Below, one piece after another: positions 25,882 through 35,157 of a stretch of 64,000 bases of DNA. The translations under genes were made by a program, and so were the position numbers. The DNA is from G963675935 sp963675935 (GTDB lineage: Bacteria > Planctomycetota > Planctomycetia > Pirellulales > Thermoguttaceae): positions 1,664,303 to 1,728,302 of the forward strand of contig OY780964.2 in NCBI GenBank assembly GCA_963675935.2. Direction: 5' to 3'. Below the pieces are notes generated by a model. That model was not told the origin of the DNA. It saw only the letters and a list, made by a program, of their open reading frames with translations, and did no database searches. Numbering within the stretch: position 1 is the first letter of the stretch; every line of letters starts with the position of its first letter.

Positions 25882-26405
25882 GGCCTCCCCTCCAACGCAA
25901 TTACGGATCGAATTTTAACACCAGCACGGCATCAAAGCAGAGTTGCCCGCTTCTACTGCCCATTCGTCATTTTCGCTAATCTCTGCGGAAAGGACGACTG
26001 GCCAGCATTTTAACATTGCTGCAAGAGGCCGTCAAGTTAGTATTCGATGATATAGCCACGTGGGGGATAGTACGAGTCTCGTTGCCACGCCATTGCCACG
26101 CCATTTAACCTGTTGCGTGGCAACTGGTTTCGCACAATGACAGCGGCAGCCATTTATCGCCTTACCCCCTCTAAATACTCGACTTTTGCAGGGTATTTTC
26201 GGTTTGGCAAACAAGGAGATGCACCAATAAAAAGAGCGTTCCCACGGGGTAGGAGTGGGAACGCTCAAAAGTTTGCTGTCTCGGAAAATATGGGCCAACC
26301 TCACGGGGCAACTGGCGAAGCTGGCTAGCGAGACAACAGTTGTAAATGTATCAGATCGGTTTGGAATGTCAAGCATTTCTTTGGCAAATGTCGTGCAGAC
26401 CATCG
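25882..26405. other. 524-bp gap between cargo cluster and phage genes
   Basis: No convincing gene. Contains a tandem TTGCCACGCCA duplication near 26090-26103 and the terminator hairpin at 26234-26266. It is AT-richer than the flanks and is the likely place for a cargo promoter. Confidence 0.5.
26234..26266. terminator. Hairpin terminator after the phage late genes
   Basis: GAGCGTTCCCAC (26234-26245) and GTGGGAACGCTC (26255-26266) are exact 12-bp complements. On the minus strand the hairpin is followed by TTTTTATTGG, a proper T-run, so it probably ends the late transcript coming from 44.7 kb. Confidence 0.75.
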
Positions 26406-26723
26406 CTATTTTGCGAACGTCTGATAGGCAAGACAGCAGGCGGTAAAAAGCCAGCCTGCTACGCAAGCTATCTTGGTTATCCATCGGCGGTCGCGTTTGA
26501 TTTCAGAGCGAATCGCGGTTATCTCGCCGCCTTGCTTCTGAACCGTCGTTTTCAGCCCTTCTTTACCGTTGCCATAGACGGCACGTTCCAAGTCGGCCAC
26601 GGATTTCTCGCATTGGTGAGAGCCGGACTTGATGGCGGCGACATCGACTTTCACGTCGGCCACGTCGCGTTGGATGGTGTTCAGTTGGTCACGTAGCCAA
26701 GAGTATTCGCTTGCCGGCATCAT
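26406..26723 (-). CDS. Small coiled-coil protein with C-terminal membrane helix
   Basis: 105 residues. Residues 5-75 form an amphipathic coiled coil (LRDQLNTIQRDVADVKVDVA ... TVQKQGGEITAIRSEIKRDR). The C-terminus is one membrane helix (WITKIACVAGWLFTACCLAY). This layout resembles XhlA-type phage membrane proteins that assist lysis, and the position at the end of the late operon fits, but no endolysin is next to it. The ATG at 26723 is preceded by AAGGAAG; a second ATG follows directly. The role is inferred. Confidence 0.5.
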   Translation of the reverse strand: MMPASEYSWLRDQLNTIQRDVADVKVDVAAIKSGSHQCEKSVADLERAVYGNGKEGLKTTVQKQGGEITAIRSEIKRDRRWITKIACVAGWLFTACCLAYQTFAK

Positions 26724-26776
26724 CAAAACTTCCTTGGGTGTTTTCCTTAGCTTTGATTCGCATTACAGTTCCACCA

Positions 26777-27028
26777 TCATCGCTGAACCCGCAGCGTGGG
26801 CCTTTCCTTTGCAGCGGGAAGTGGCTGGCTTTGACCGCAGCCGGAACAGGGGGAAGGTTTTTGGATATTTTCCGCTGGCTTCGGTGGCGTTCCCGTGGGT
26901 ATTTCCAATAGCGGCAACGGGTTTATCTGGCAATTCATCCCATCGGGCGGATTCGGAAATGGCCACGACCGGCCGCAGACGGAGCATTTCCAACCGCCTT
27001 CAACCTTCTCGAATTTGCAATCTATCAT
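26777..27028 (-). CDS. Small zinc-ribbon-like protein
   Basis: 83 residues with two Cys pairs: WKCSVCGRSW near residue 15 and PCSGCGQSQ near residue 60, a likely zinc-binding arrangement. The ATG overlaps the stop of the large tail gene by 4 nt, so it belongs to the late operon. Pro-rich tail. Function not recognised. Confidence 0.5.
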   Translation of the reverse strand: MIDCKFEKVEGGWKCSVCGRSWPFPNPPDGMNCQINPLPLLEIPTGTPPKPAENIQKPSPCSGCGQSQPLPAAKERPTLRVQR

Positions 27029-29400
27029 ATCTTCACCAATGTGATGGAAGACGGCCAGCCGGTGGGCGGCGTGTAGGAATAATTGGCGACGTAGGGCGTC
27101 GGATTGCCATAAACCGCTTTGATGTAAGTCAGGGTCATGGTTTCGCCCATCAACTCCGCTTCGGTCGGATAGCCAATGTAGCCTTCATAGCCGTAGCCAT
27201 TGACCTGATTCTGGCCATTGAAGCCGATGAAAGCCGTCTGCTGGTCGTTGGTGCCAAGCAGAAGCGGGATATAGCTCGCACCATTAAGCCCGTCGCTTCG
27301 GGCTAGGTTGAAACAGATCGTATGAAGGTAATACTTGTTATCCTCGGGGCCAAGATACGGGTAAGGGCTCGGTTCAGCATCGTAGCCCCATTCGCAAGAC
27401 GAGCCTGCCAAGTCTTGGTTGGGATACGTGCCGCGAACGTGGTAGCTCAACCCATAGGTGCCCACGCCGGGAATCGTTACGCTGAACGAAGGGATGGCTG
27501 TAAGTTGGCCCGGAAGATAACACGCACTGCAATTGGCACAAACGCTGGTCGCCGCCCATGCGGTGCTGCGCGTCTCGCCGACGCCCAAACCAATGTTCCA
27601 ATACGGAATGGAGCCGTCTGAACCCAGCCCAATTTTGTGCGGCAACGCTTCCCATGTATCAGAATCAATGGACAGGCAGCAACACGGACCGCCATACAGA
27701 GGCGACCACCCGCAAGTGTAGCCCGCGATGACGTGATAGTTGTCGTCGAGCTTGAAGATGCAAACGACGAGTTCCCCGGAAGTAAGGCTCAAAAGCGTGA
27801 TGGGGAAAGTCGAGACTTGCGAGCCGCACGTGAGGGTGAGCGTGCCGGCATTCGAGCCTGCCGTGGGCATTGAAAGCTCGATCGAGTATACGCCATCTGG
27901 GCCGAAGAACAAGCGGCGGGCAAACGGCGGCGTATCGTTGAGGGACGCGCCGAGACCATACAAATAGAGCGGGTCGTATTCCGCATTCAACAAGACGTTG
28001 TGCCACATCACCTTGGCACCGGTGCCGGAAGAGGCTATATGATCGCCACCGGAATCAGTTGTGTAAGCCCACGTTCCGCTGATGATGTCCCAATAGTTTC
28101 CTGCCAAGTCCAATTGAATCGTCCAGGGAAAATCAACGTCGATGGTCTCGGTCACATAAATATGGCCGCTATCGGCTGATGCGCACGTGTATTCCTTGCC
28201 GTTAATCACGATTGGCAATCCCGCCGGACTACTGGCATAATTCCCATCGTATCCTGAAAACAACAACGCCGTCCCATTTACGGGTGCTTCGCCACCTGCG
28301 GCCAGACCGAATCCAGGTGTTTCACTGCTCACAATCAAGCCATAGAATTTCCAATCAACATCATCGAATGTCGTATTTGTGAGTGTGATGAAATTACCGA
28401 CGTAGGATGCAATAATGTCGGAGCTACCGCCCGTGATGTGAATCGTGCAACCGTCATAAACATGGTCGAGGTAAGAGCTTGCCTGCCAGACCTTGTTGGG
28501 CTGCCAAGGACAACCGCCGCCCGAAGCGGGAATGACGTTGGTCTTGGTCGGCTCGAAGAGATACCAACTATATGAAGAGGAATAGATGCCATCGGCAGGA
28601 GGAGAATCCAGAGTCGCCCCTGTCGTCGAGTTGGCTGTGATTTGATACCAAGAATCGGTGTTAGCGTGTTCGTCCCTAATCTTGATCCAAGCCGTCTTCA
28701 ACTGGTCGGTATGCCAGCCGATGGGAGCATACACCGGAGCATAATTGGGGGCCGGTCCAGAGCCGGTCCTTGGATAGAAAACGCCATTCTCTATCTTGAA
28801 GCTGTGGTAGGTTAGATAATTGGTGAAGTCGATCGTCCAGGTGATTGACGGAGCGCTGGACAACGTGAAGCTCGTCGTGTCGTTGGCAGCAATCGTGCCG
28901 CCGTTGCTGCCGAATGAGATGGTATTGCCAACAAAAGCGTCTGAAATCCAGCCCGTGGGGGCAGGATTGGGAATGAAGGTGAGACCGTGCCGGGTCAGCT
29001 TGCCGGATGTCGTATAATTCCAACGCCACGGGACCGTGAGGTTCGGCACCAGGGTCGTTTGCAGCGGGTCGCCGTCGAATGTGGTATAGGTATAATCTCC
29101 AAAGAATGTAAATATCCTTTTGCCGCCTGCCCCCGTCGCGATGTCGCCCAGGTCTAAGGTAAGCGTTGTCCAGCGGCCTAACGATGTTGAACTTGGGCAA
29201 CCAGCCTGACTATTATGACTGGACTCGTGTTGAGGCCAACTATCGGGCCAAGGATCGGGTCGCCATTTTGTACTGTTCGCGTTGATCGAAGTCGATTGCG
29301 ACGTAGAGTGGTCGCCGGTCAACTCGAAACCACAAAAGCCTAACACTACGCTCTTGCAACCGCTCGGACAGCAACAACCAGGAGTGAATCTATATCCCAT
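27025..29400 (-). CDS. Large distal tail or host-recognition protein (prophage)
   Basis: About 791 residues. The N-terminus is cysteine-rich (RFTPGCCCPSGCKS), and the body is rich in Ser, Thr, Gly, Tyr and Trp with alternating beta-type pattern, as in phage tail-tip and receptor-binding proteins. Another Cys cluster (GGPCCCLS) lies near residue 590. It is the largest of three consecutive genes after the tape measure, where siphoviruses place distal tail and fibre genes. The ATG at 29400 overlaps the upstream stop (ATGA); a GTG four codons earlier is less likely. Family not recognised. Confidence 0.5.
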   Translation of the reverse strand: MGYRFTPGCCCPSGCKSVVLGFCGFELTGDHSTSQSTSINANSTKWRPDPWPDSWPQHESSHNSQAGCPSSTSLGRWTTLTLDLGDIATGAGGKRIFTFFGDYTYTTFDGDPLQTTLVPNLTVPWRWNYTTSGKLTRHGLTFIPNPAPTGWISDAFVGNTISFGSNGGTIAANDTTSFTLSSAPSITWTIDFTNYLTYHSFKIENGVFYPRTGSGPAPNYAPVYAPIGWHTDQLKTAWIKIRDEHANTDSWYQITANSTTGATLDSPPADGIYSSSYSWYLFEPTKTNVIPASGGGCPWQPNKVWQASSYLDHVYDGCTIHITGGSSDIIASYVGNFITLTNTTFDDVDWKFYGLIVSSETPGFGLAAGGEAPVNGTALLFSGYDGNYASSPAGLPIVINGKEYTCASADSGHIYVTETIDVDFPWTIQLDLAGNYWDIISGTWAYTTDSGGDHIASSGTGAKVMWHNVLLNAEYDPLYLYGLGASLNDTPPFARRLFFGPDGVYSIELSMPTAGSNAGTLTLTCGSQVSTFPITLLSLTSGELVVCIFKLDDNYHVIAGYTCGWSPLYGGPCCCLSIDSDTWEALPHKIGLGSDGSIPYWNIGLGVGETRSTAWAATSVCANCSACYLPGQLTAIPSFSVTIPGVGTYGLSYHVRGTYPNQDLAGSSCEWGYDAEPSPYPYLGPEDNKYYLHTICFNLARSDGLNGASYIPLLLGTNDQQTAFIGFNGQNQVNGYGYEGYIGYPTEAELMGETMTLTYIKAVYGNPTPYVANYSYTPPTGWPSSITLVKI

Positions 29401-30107
29401 CAGGTTCCACACTCCGCCTCAATGACGACGTAGATGCCGCCGATTTTCTGGCAAACGACCTTCTTCCCGGTTGGAATCGAGGCGTAGCCCAGCCAATCGT
29501 AGGCAATGACGTTGAAAGTGGTGTCAGAAAAACTGCTGCCCCGCCGGGTGTAGATGCTCACCGTGGCGGAACTGCCAACGGATAATGCGGCATCCAATTT
29601 GCCTATAAACATGCCGAGTTCGTGGAATCGCCCTATCGCCACCCGATTCGTTGTGTCTATGACCCCGTAGGTCGTGAAAACTGGCAGATAATCCTTGGTG
29701 AGATACCAATAACCGGGGGCGGGGCCGAGTTCATCGCCAAGGGCGGGGGCGGTGTAATACCATATTTTCACATCAGCGCCGTCCTGATAATTGCCGATTC
29801 CCGTTGTCGGCGGCATTGTCGTATCATCCTCGACGGGCACAGGCACCGATCCATTGACGAGATAGTTTTGGTAAAAGGTCGTGGAAGGCTTTCCAATCTT
29901 CGGAACAACCGAGCCGTCATCCAATGTCTGCACACCGGTGACGGCCATCATGGCATAAGCGGGAACCGTTTCGCCGGAGGCGTTGTAAAACCGTGGTTGC
30001 CTTTCCTTAAACTGCGGAATCGGACGACCGCCAAAGCCAGTCCGGGATGCCCGCGTGTCGGCGACGTAGCGGCGAAGCGTATCACGAATACGGTCTCGGT
30101 CGCTCAT
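29400..30107 (-). CDS. Prophage tail-region structural protein
   Basis: 235 residues. A basic N-terminal helix (DRDRIRDTLRRYVADTRASR) is followed by beta-rich sequence (FYNASGETVPAYAMMAVTGV; KKVVCQKIGGIYVVIEAECG). The later part looks like domains of phage distal tail or decoration proteins. The ATG at 30107 overlaps the stop of the upstream gene (ATGA) and its own stop overlaps the next start, so it is translated in a coupled series. No family assigned. Confidence 0.5.
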   Translation of the reverse strand: MSDRDRIRDTLRRYVADTRASRTGFGGRPIPQFKERQPRFYNASGETVPAYAMMAVTGVQTLDDGSVVPKIGKPSTTFYQNYLVNGSVPVPVEDDTTMPPTTGIGNYQDGADVKIWYYTAPALGDELGPAPGYWYLTKDYLPVFTTYGVIDTTNRVAIGRFHELGMFIGKLDAALSVGSSATVSIYTRRGSSFSDTTFNVIAYDWLGYASIPTGKKVVCQKIGGIYVVIEAECGT

Positions 30108-31096
30108 GTGTTCCAACCGTCAGGAGGTGTCAGGTTCAAGCCGGAAAACGCGGCGGTTTGCTTCGTGTGGAACTTCAAGAAGACCGGGGCTGACACCAAC
30201 TGGTGCGTCGTCGCGTTCCGCAAAATCTCCGTCCCATCCGTGTCCAATAGCGAAGGCCGACCGTCATAAAAGCCGGAGCCATCGCTCGCGTTGTCAGTCG
30301 TGCCCCGCGTGGCAGGCAATACCTCCCACTTGTTCTGTGCGTTGATTTTCCAGGCCAGCGGTCCTGCGTTCAATACATATTCAGGGTCAAAGCCGCCCAC
30401 GTAGGTCGTGCCCCAACTGTTCGGCAACGTAATCGCAACGCGGGGTTTAATGAGAATCTTGTAAGTCGTGTTCCACCAATAAACGCCCTGGATGAACTCA
30501 TCGCCGGTCTGGATGTCATCCACCAACGCCTCGCCCACGGCCGCTCCACACCATACATCGGTGTTGGTGCGTCCCATAAATCCGCGTTTGGTCGTGCGGG
30601 CCGCTGTCGCTTCATACTGATTGACGGTTATTTCTTCACAGTAGATCGGCATATCCGGCACGGGGTCAAAGGGAGTGCCGGCCGTGTCGGTCAAAAGCAT
30701 CGGGTTGTCGCTGCCGCCGCCGTAATCGACGAATCGCGAGACGGGGATGGGGATGTAGCGTGAAGACCAGCGGGGGCGGCGTTGGTCGGGCTGCTTCTGC
30801 TCGTCGGCCGGGTCGCGTCCGCTCAACGGGCTTTCCTGCCAGTCGGCCACTACGTCCCAATAACACGGTGCGTTGGCTTGGCGTCGGGCGTCGGTCTTGA
30901 CGCAAACGGCCATCAGGTTTTCAGCATTGGGCGAGCCATAGATGGGGAGCAGTCCGCAATTGAGAACCTCGGCCCGCGTCATCGTCGGCGAATCGCACTT
31001 GACCGTCCATTCATTATGATAGGAGCTACGGCCCCGCTCGTCTTGTCCGCCCGATTTGCCGCCGGACTTTTCACGAACCCAAAGGACTGACCCCAT
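30104..31096 (-). CDS. Prophage tail-region structural protein
   Basis: 330 residues. It sits directly after the tape-measure gene, the usual position of a distal tail protein. The C-terminal half (GVYWWNTTYKILIKPRVAIT, SAPVFLKFHTKQTAAFSGLN) is beta-rich. The N-terminus is basic and hydrophilic. GGAG lies 8-11 nt before the ATG at 31096, within the 9-bp gap after the tape-measure stop. No named family was recognised. Confidence 0.5.
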   Translation of the reverse strand: MGSVLWVREKSGGKSGGQDERGRSSYHNEWTVKCDSPTMTRAEVLNCGLLPIYGSPNAENLMAVCVKTDARRQANAPCYWDVVADWQESPLSGRDPADEQKQPDQRRPRWSSRYIPIPVSRFVDYGGGSDNPMLLTDTAGTPFDPVPDMPIYCEEITVNQYEATAARTTKRGFMGRTNTDVWCGAAVGEALVDDIQTGDEFIQGVYWWNTTYKILIKPRVAITLPNSWGTTYVGGFDPEYVLNAGPLAWKINAQNKWEVLPATRGTTDNASDGSGFYDGRPSLLDTDGTEILRNATTHQLVSAPVFLKFHTKQTAAFSGLNLTPPDGWNT

Positions 31097-31105
31097 GCCG
31101 TGCTC

Positions 31106-31298
31106 CTATAATAAAATCGCGTTTTGCATCGCCCGCAGCAACTCTTGGTCGATGGATTTTCCCGACTCGATCAAGGCGGCAATCCGGTTGAGCGCCACCA
31201 CGGTGTCAATGGCTGCCTTGGTCTTCGGGTCGGAAACCGACGCTTGGGCGATGACCGAGTGGGCCTCGGCACTACCGGCAGCCATCGCACCATTTAGG
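31106..31298 (-). pseudogene. Tape-measure gene, 3' fragment
   Basis: Continues the tape-measure frame beyond the insertion sequence: NGAMAAGSAEAHSVIAQASV, then VALNRIAALIESGKSIDQEL, and stops at 31106-31108. Joining it to 34463-32761 with one copy of the TTTAGG duplication removed restores a continuous 629-codon frame. It has no start of its own, so it is probably not translated. Confidence 0.8.
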
Positions 31299-32760
31299 CA
31301 GTAGTTTCTAGGACTTTTTGATATTCACAAGGACGCCCCTTTCGGGACATCATGCGGTTTGGAAACATCTCGCTTGATACCCGAAAGGAGAGCGTCATGG
31401 ATGATATTAAGGAGCTTTGCTCGGAATGGCAATCGCTTTTGGAAAACTTTCGCGGAGTTTTTACCCTCGGCGGTTGGGTACGGTTCACCCAATGGGCCAC
31501 CGGAACTGTCCTGTGTTCCGAGGAACACACGATTACCCAGATACTCACCGGACTCGGTTTGGAGACTCAGTGGCGAAACGTCGAGTGCTTCGCGGAATAT
31601 GGAGCGTGGGACCGCGAGGCCGTCGAACGCCAGTTGATGCGGTTGGTCGAACAAGAACATCCGGCACGATGGGGAAGGTATCATCCCGTGGCCATTGACG
31701 ACACCAAAGAACATCGAACCAGCGCGGACGTGTGGGGAACTTGCACCTTCCACGAATCCGGCGCGCGGAGTCCCAACCGCGCCACGACGGTCCGCGCGCA
31801 CAACTGGGTCGTCATGGGCGATCTCGCACCAGGCAAGCCGTGGACCTACATGCCCACCGCGTCGCGGCTGTATTTTCGCAAGAGCCAATTGCCCGCCGGC
31901 GAACGGTTTCAGACCAAAACGGCGATGGCGGTGGAGATGCTCCGCGAGGTCGATGCGGAATCGGCGGCCTCGGTTTTGGCCGCGTTTGACGGGGCTTATG
32001 CGATGGAAACGGTCATCAAGCCGTGCTTGAATCCACCCGAGGGAAAACGTCGCATCGAGTTCGTCACGCGATTGCGGCGCGACGCTCGCTTGTACGAGCC
32101 GTTGGCCGCGTCGGCCAAAAATCCGAAAGGCGGTCGGCCGCGCAAATGGGGAAAACGTTTGCCAGCGCCCCAGGAACACGACAAGTGGAATATGCCTTGG
32201 CGGCAAGGCCGCGCCTACGTCTACGGCCGCATCCGCACATTCCGCTACAAGTGCCTGCAATGCTGTTGGTCGGTCAGCGGCCCCGAACAACTCATGGCCG
32301 CGTTTGTGTTCGAGGTGCCTGGCTACGACAAACTGTGGGCGACGATCACCAGCGCCTCCGACTTGTCGGCGAGCCAAACACTTTCCGCCAACAGCGGACG
32401 CTTTCGGCAGGAAGATGGATTCCGCGATCACAAGCAGCGATTGGGCATGGAAGAATGTCGGGCGTGGACGAAGGAGCCGGTGTTGCGAACGTTCCAAATC
32501 CAGATGACGACGCTGACGTTGCTGCGGCTGATGCAGTTTCGCCTGGCCGACCGTTTCGGCGAGAGTTGGTGTCCGCCACCGCCTTGGAACTCGGGCAAAC
32601 GTCACGTGTCGATCCTCGATCTGCGTCGATTGTTCTGGAAGCATCGTTCGAGGTTTTCGCAAGTCATGTCCGCCTTGAACGACTTGGAAAAACCTCCCCA
32701 AACCAAATATCTCAGCGGCCAGCCCACCAGCCGGGCCGCTTAAAGTCCTAGAAACTACTG
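31299..32760 (+). mobile_element. 1462-bp DDE-transposase insertion sequence in the tape-measure gene
   Basis: Perfect 19-bp terminal inverted repeats beginning CAGTAGTTTCTAGGACTTT at 31299-31317 and 32742-32760. A 6-bp target duplication, TTTAGG, lies at 31293-31298 and 32761-32766. One intact transposase gene is present. Intact ends and duplication indicate a recent insertion. Confidence 0.9.
31397..32743 (+). CDS. Transposase, IS4/IS701-like DDE family
   Basis: 448 residues. The likely first catalytic Asp is in YHPVAIDDTKEHRTSADVWG, a second in AAFDGAYAMET, and a Glu in GRFRQEDGFRDHKQRLGMEE, the spacing and context of IS4/IS701 superfamily transposases. An internal zinc-like pair (YKCLQCCWS) is present. 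The ATG at 31397 has GAAAGGAG 6 nt upstream; the open frame extends 15 codons further into the left end. The TAA stop lies inside the right inverted repeat. It is read against the direction of the phage genes. Confidence 0.8.
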   Translation: MDDIKELCSEWQSLLENFRGVFTLGGWVRFTQWATGTVLCSEEHTITQILTGLGLETQWRNVECFAEYGAWDREAVERQLMRLVEQEHPARWGRYHPVAIDDTKEHRTSADVWGTCTFHESGARSPNRATTVRAHNWVVMGDLAPGKPWTYMPTASRLYFRKSQLPAGERFQTKTAMAVEMLREVDAESAASVLAAFDGAYAMETVIKPCLNPPEGKRRIEFVTRLRRDARLYEPLAASAKNPKGGRPRKWGKRLPAPQEHDKWNMPWRQGRAYVYGRIRTFRYKCLQCCWSVSGPEQLMAAFVFEVPGYDKLWATITSASDLSASQTLSANSGRFRQEDGFRDHKQRLGMEECRAWTKEPVLRTFQIQMTTLTLLRLMQFRLADRFGESWCPPPPWNSGKRHVSILDLRRLFWKHRSRFSQVMSALNDLEKPPQTKYLSGQPTSRAA

Positions 32761-34463
32761 TTTAGGCTAATGTTGGGTTTATCGCCCGCCATTTCGCCGA
32801 CGACCGACTTCCGGCGGCTCTTATTCCAAGCGTTGAACTCGTCGCCGGTGATGGTCCCGGACGCCAACGCCTTGCGATGCTCTTCAAGGTCTTTGGCGTA
32901 GTCGCCCAAAGGATTGCTGATGCCCAACTGCTTCCGCCGGTCGTCGCTGTCCTTGGCAATCTGTTTTGCGGCCAAGTCCTGACGGCCAGTATCGTCGCCC
33001 CACTGCTGCAACCGGTCGATGCGTTCTTGAAAAGCCTCTTCACCGCTTTGCAACTGCCGCCGCATCTGCTTTGCGTCAAAGCCCTCGGCCTCCTTGTAAT
33101 AATTATCGAGAGCCTTGCGACAAAGCTGCCAATAGCGTTGGTTTGCGTCCCAACGTAGATGTTCGTATTCTTGCTGTCGGCGTAGCTTGGCGTCGTCGAT
33201 CGCCTGCTGGTATTTCTCCTCCGGCGATGGATCGCTTTGCAACGCACGGTCTGAACGGGTGAGCGAATCGGTCTCTTGACGGCGATTGCCAAACAGTCGC
33301 AAGTTGGCGTTAATCTCTTCTTGGGACATTCCTCCGGCACGGGCTTTATCGGAGTATTCGCGGTCTCGCATCTGGTCCGCACCATAGTAGGCCGTCTGCC
33401 ACGCCTTCATATTGGCTTCGCCCGTCTTGCTGGCCTCGACCTTGGCGGCAGTCCGTTGAATGACGGATGCCAAAGCATCCCATTCCGCAATTTGATCTCT
33501 TGTCGGCGAAAACTTCTTGATCCAATCATTGCGTGCGACATCTTCGGCGGTCCGCCCAAAGGCGTATAACTTGGATTGCATCCCCTCGATGCCGTTTTGG
33601 GCCTTTGCCCATTTTTCAGCGTTGGCTTGGATTTTCTGCAACCACAAGGCCGTGGATTCATCCTGCCGGGCGTTTTCAGCCAAAGCAGAAACGCCGCTGC
33701 CGCCACCAGAAATGTAGGTGAGACCGCCCCATATACCGGCCCCAATGCCCTTTGCCCCTTCCCCTCCGGCTGTGGCCGAGAGGGCGGCACCTTCCACAAA
33801 ACGCGAATGTTGCGGCAGTCCCTTTTTGGCCACGTATTGGTCATAGGTCATGCCGAGCTTGATGGCCTCTTCGCGGGTCTGCTTGATTTCGTTGCCCAAG
33901 TCCGCCGCTACACTACGTGCAGCCAACACGCCAGCCCCGAATGCGGCGATGCCGATGGTGGCACCGGATATGTCGTCGATCATATTACCTAGCAACGGCC
34001 CGAACGCCCCAAGTCCCTCCCTCTTTAACAAGGAATTGACAAAGCGACGGCTGCCACGCAAACCGTTGCCGCCGTTGCTGCCGCCAATGAGGGCCGCTTG
34101 ATTCGCTTCCTCTAGGCTCAATGAGCTTGTTGCACTGTTGCCCCAGGGGAGCATGGATTTCCAACGGGTCTGGTTGCGAAATCCTGAATCGCCAGAAGGA
34201 CCAAACGATTGGCCAAGAATCGAGCCGCCACCAACACGGGCAAGCGGTCCACCCGTGCCCTGCATCGCCCGCGTCCAAGCGTCGTTTTCTTCCTTCATTC
34301 GCTGGGCCACCGACTTGCGAGAACTGAACCAGCGGTCGAACTTCTCGGCTTGGTCCTTGAAGCTGCCAAAACCGTCGCGGCCAGCCGACTGCATACCAGA
34401 GTTGAACGACGCGGAGTTCGTTATTAGGTCGATTCGGATTTGACTGGCAACAGACGCCATCAT
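32748..34463 (-). pseudogene. Tail tape-measure protein gene, 5' part, interrupted by the insertion sequence
   Basis: 571 codons remain, ending in a few codons supplied by the IS. The protein starts with QIRIDLITNSASFNSGMQSA, typical of siphovirus tape-measure proteins. A hydrophobic segment (ISGATIGIAAFGAGVLAARS, about residues 165-185) lies in the middle, followed by long helical sequence (about 260-540). Position after the frameshifted chaperone genes and the ATGA overlap with them support the assignment. The undamaged protein would have been 629 residues, implying a fairly short tail. With the gene split, functional tails are unlikely. Confidence 0.8.
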
Positions 34464-34804
34464 TTACCCTTTGTTGCTCGGCTGATTCCCTCGGCCCACC
34501 GCTCTCTGGCTTGCACTAAATCACGCTCCGAAACTTGTCGATCATGCTTCGGCAAGTAGTGCATGTATTCGGCCGGAGGCTTCGGGGCGGCTCCGGGATG
34601 ACAAGCGTAGTTGTTGGCAATCGCCGTCCCTATCGCCAAATCCGCCCGCTCGTCCGCCCAAGGCTCCATTTCGTAAAGGGTCCGCCATTCCTCGAATAGT
34701 TCGATCGGTGTCTCACGCAACAGACGATTTACGTCGAGGCCGTAGCCGGTGTCGATTGTTCGGCACAGGAGGAAAGCGAACCATCGCCTCCCGTGCTTGG
34801 CAAG
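34460..34804 (-). CDS. Tail assembly chaperone, frameshifted C-terminal extension (GT-like)
   Basis: This frame lacks a credible start and is expected to be reached by -1 frameshifting at 34804-34810 from the upstream chaperone frame. It resembles the lambda gpT-like minor tail T domain: RLLRETPIELFEEWRTLYEM, then ADERADLAIGTAIANNY. The fused protein would be about 232 residues (118 from the first frame, 114 from this one). In lambda the G and GT proteins load the tape measure during tail assembly; the gene order here, directly before the tape measure, is the same. Confidence 0.8.
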   Translation of the reverse strand, partial: LAKHGRRWFAFLLCRTIDTGYGLDVNRLLRETPIELFEEWRTLYEMEPWADERADLAIGTAIANNYACHPGAAPKPPAEYMHYLPKHDRQVSERDLVQARERWAEGISRATKGK

Positions 34805-35157
34805 TTTTTTCGCCAAACCATCCGGTTCTCGTCGGTTAGGCCGCAAACGTGCCGACCAGCGGCATAGAGCCGTTCAAGGACGGGAGCGAGAAAGGCCGAC
34901 GTGCTAAGCCACATCACGTCTTCGTCATTGAAAATCCGGTTGCCATCAAGGTCGCAAGCAACACGCACAACAAAGATGGCCCGTTCGTCGAGCGAATCGC
35001 CCGCGTCGGTATTCTGCCAACCAGCAGCAATCGTGTGGAGTGAGGCGGGGGCGACACCAATCTTGCCATCCCATTGCGGCAATTCCGGCGTAGGGACGGG
35101 CACAACGGTCGTTTTCGCCGCCGCTGCTGCCGCACGGATTTCTTCACGCATGGACAT
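34729..35157 (-). CDS. Tail assembly chaperone (G-like)
   Basis: 142 residues. Begins SMREEIRAAAAAAKTTVVPV and contains DERAIFVVRVACDLDGNRIF, then WLSTSAFLAPVLERLYAAG, features of phage tail-assembly chaperones. Ribosomes that do not shift at the A AAA AAC site continue 24 codons to a TAA at 34729. It lies between tail tube and tape measure, as in lambda. Start at 35157 (a second ATG is two codons later). Confidence 0.7.
   Translation of the reverse strand: MSMREEIRAAAAAAKTTVVPVPTPELPQWDGKIGVAPASLHTIAAGWQNTDAGDSLDERAIFVVRVACDLDGNRIFNDEDVMWLSTSAFLAPVLERLYAAGRHVCGLTDENRMVWRKNLPSTGGDGSLSSCAEQSTPATAST
34763..34810 (-). promoter_or_regulatory. Programmed -1 ribosomal frameshift signal
   Basis: Reading the minus strand, the heptamer A AAA AAC (34810-34804) is in the phase needed for a -1 slip from the G-like frame (CGA AAA AAC). 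A 7-nt spacer TTGCCAA (34803-34797) is followed by a 10-bp hairpin, GCACGGGAGG (34796-34787) pairing with CCTCCTGTGC (34772-34763) with one G-T pair and a 14-nt loop. Slippery site, spacer and stem fit the classical arrangement. Confidence 0.85.

Noticed and set aside
26032..26484. 150-codon minus-strand frame in the gap after the late genes
   Set aside because: It runs through the 26234-26266 terminator hairpin and overlaps the coiled-coil gene; composition is not protein-like.
31325..32701. 458-codon minus-strand frame inside the insertion sequence
   Set aside because: Antisense to the transposase, which has its ribosome-binding site and DDE motifs; the shadow has no recognisable content.
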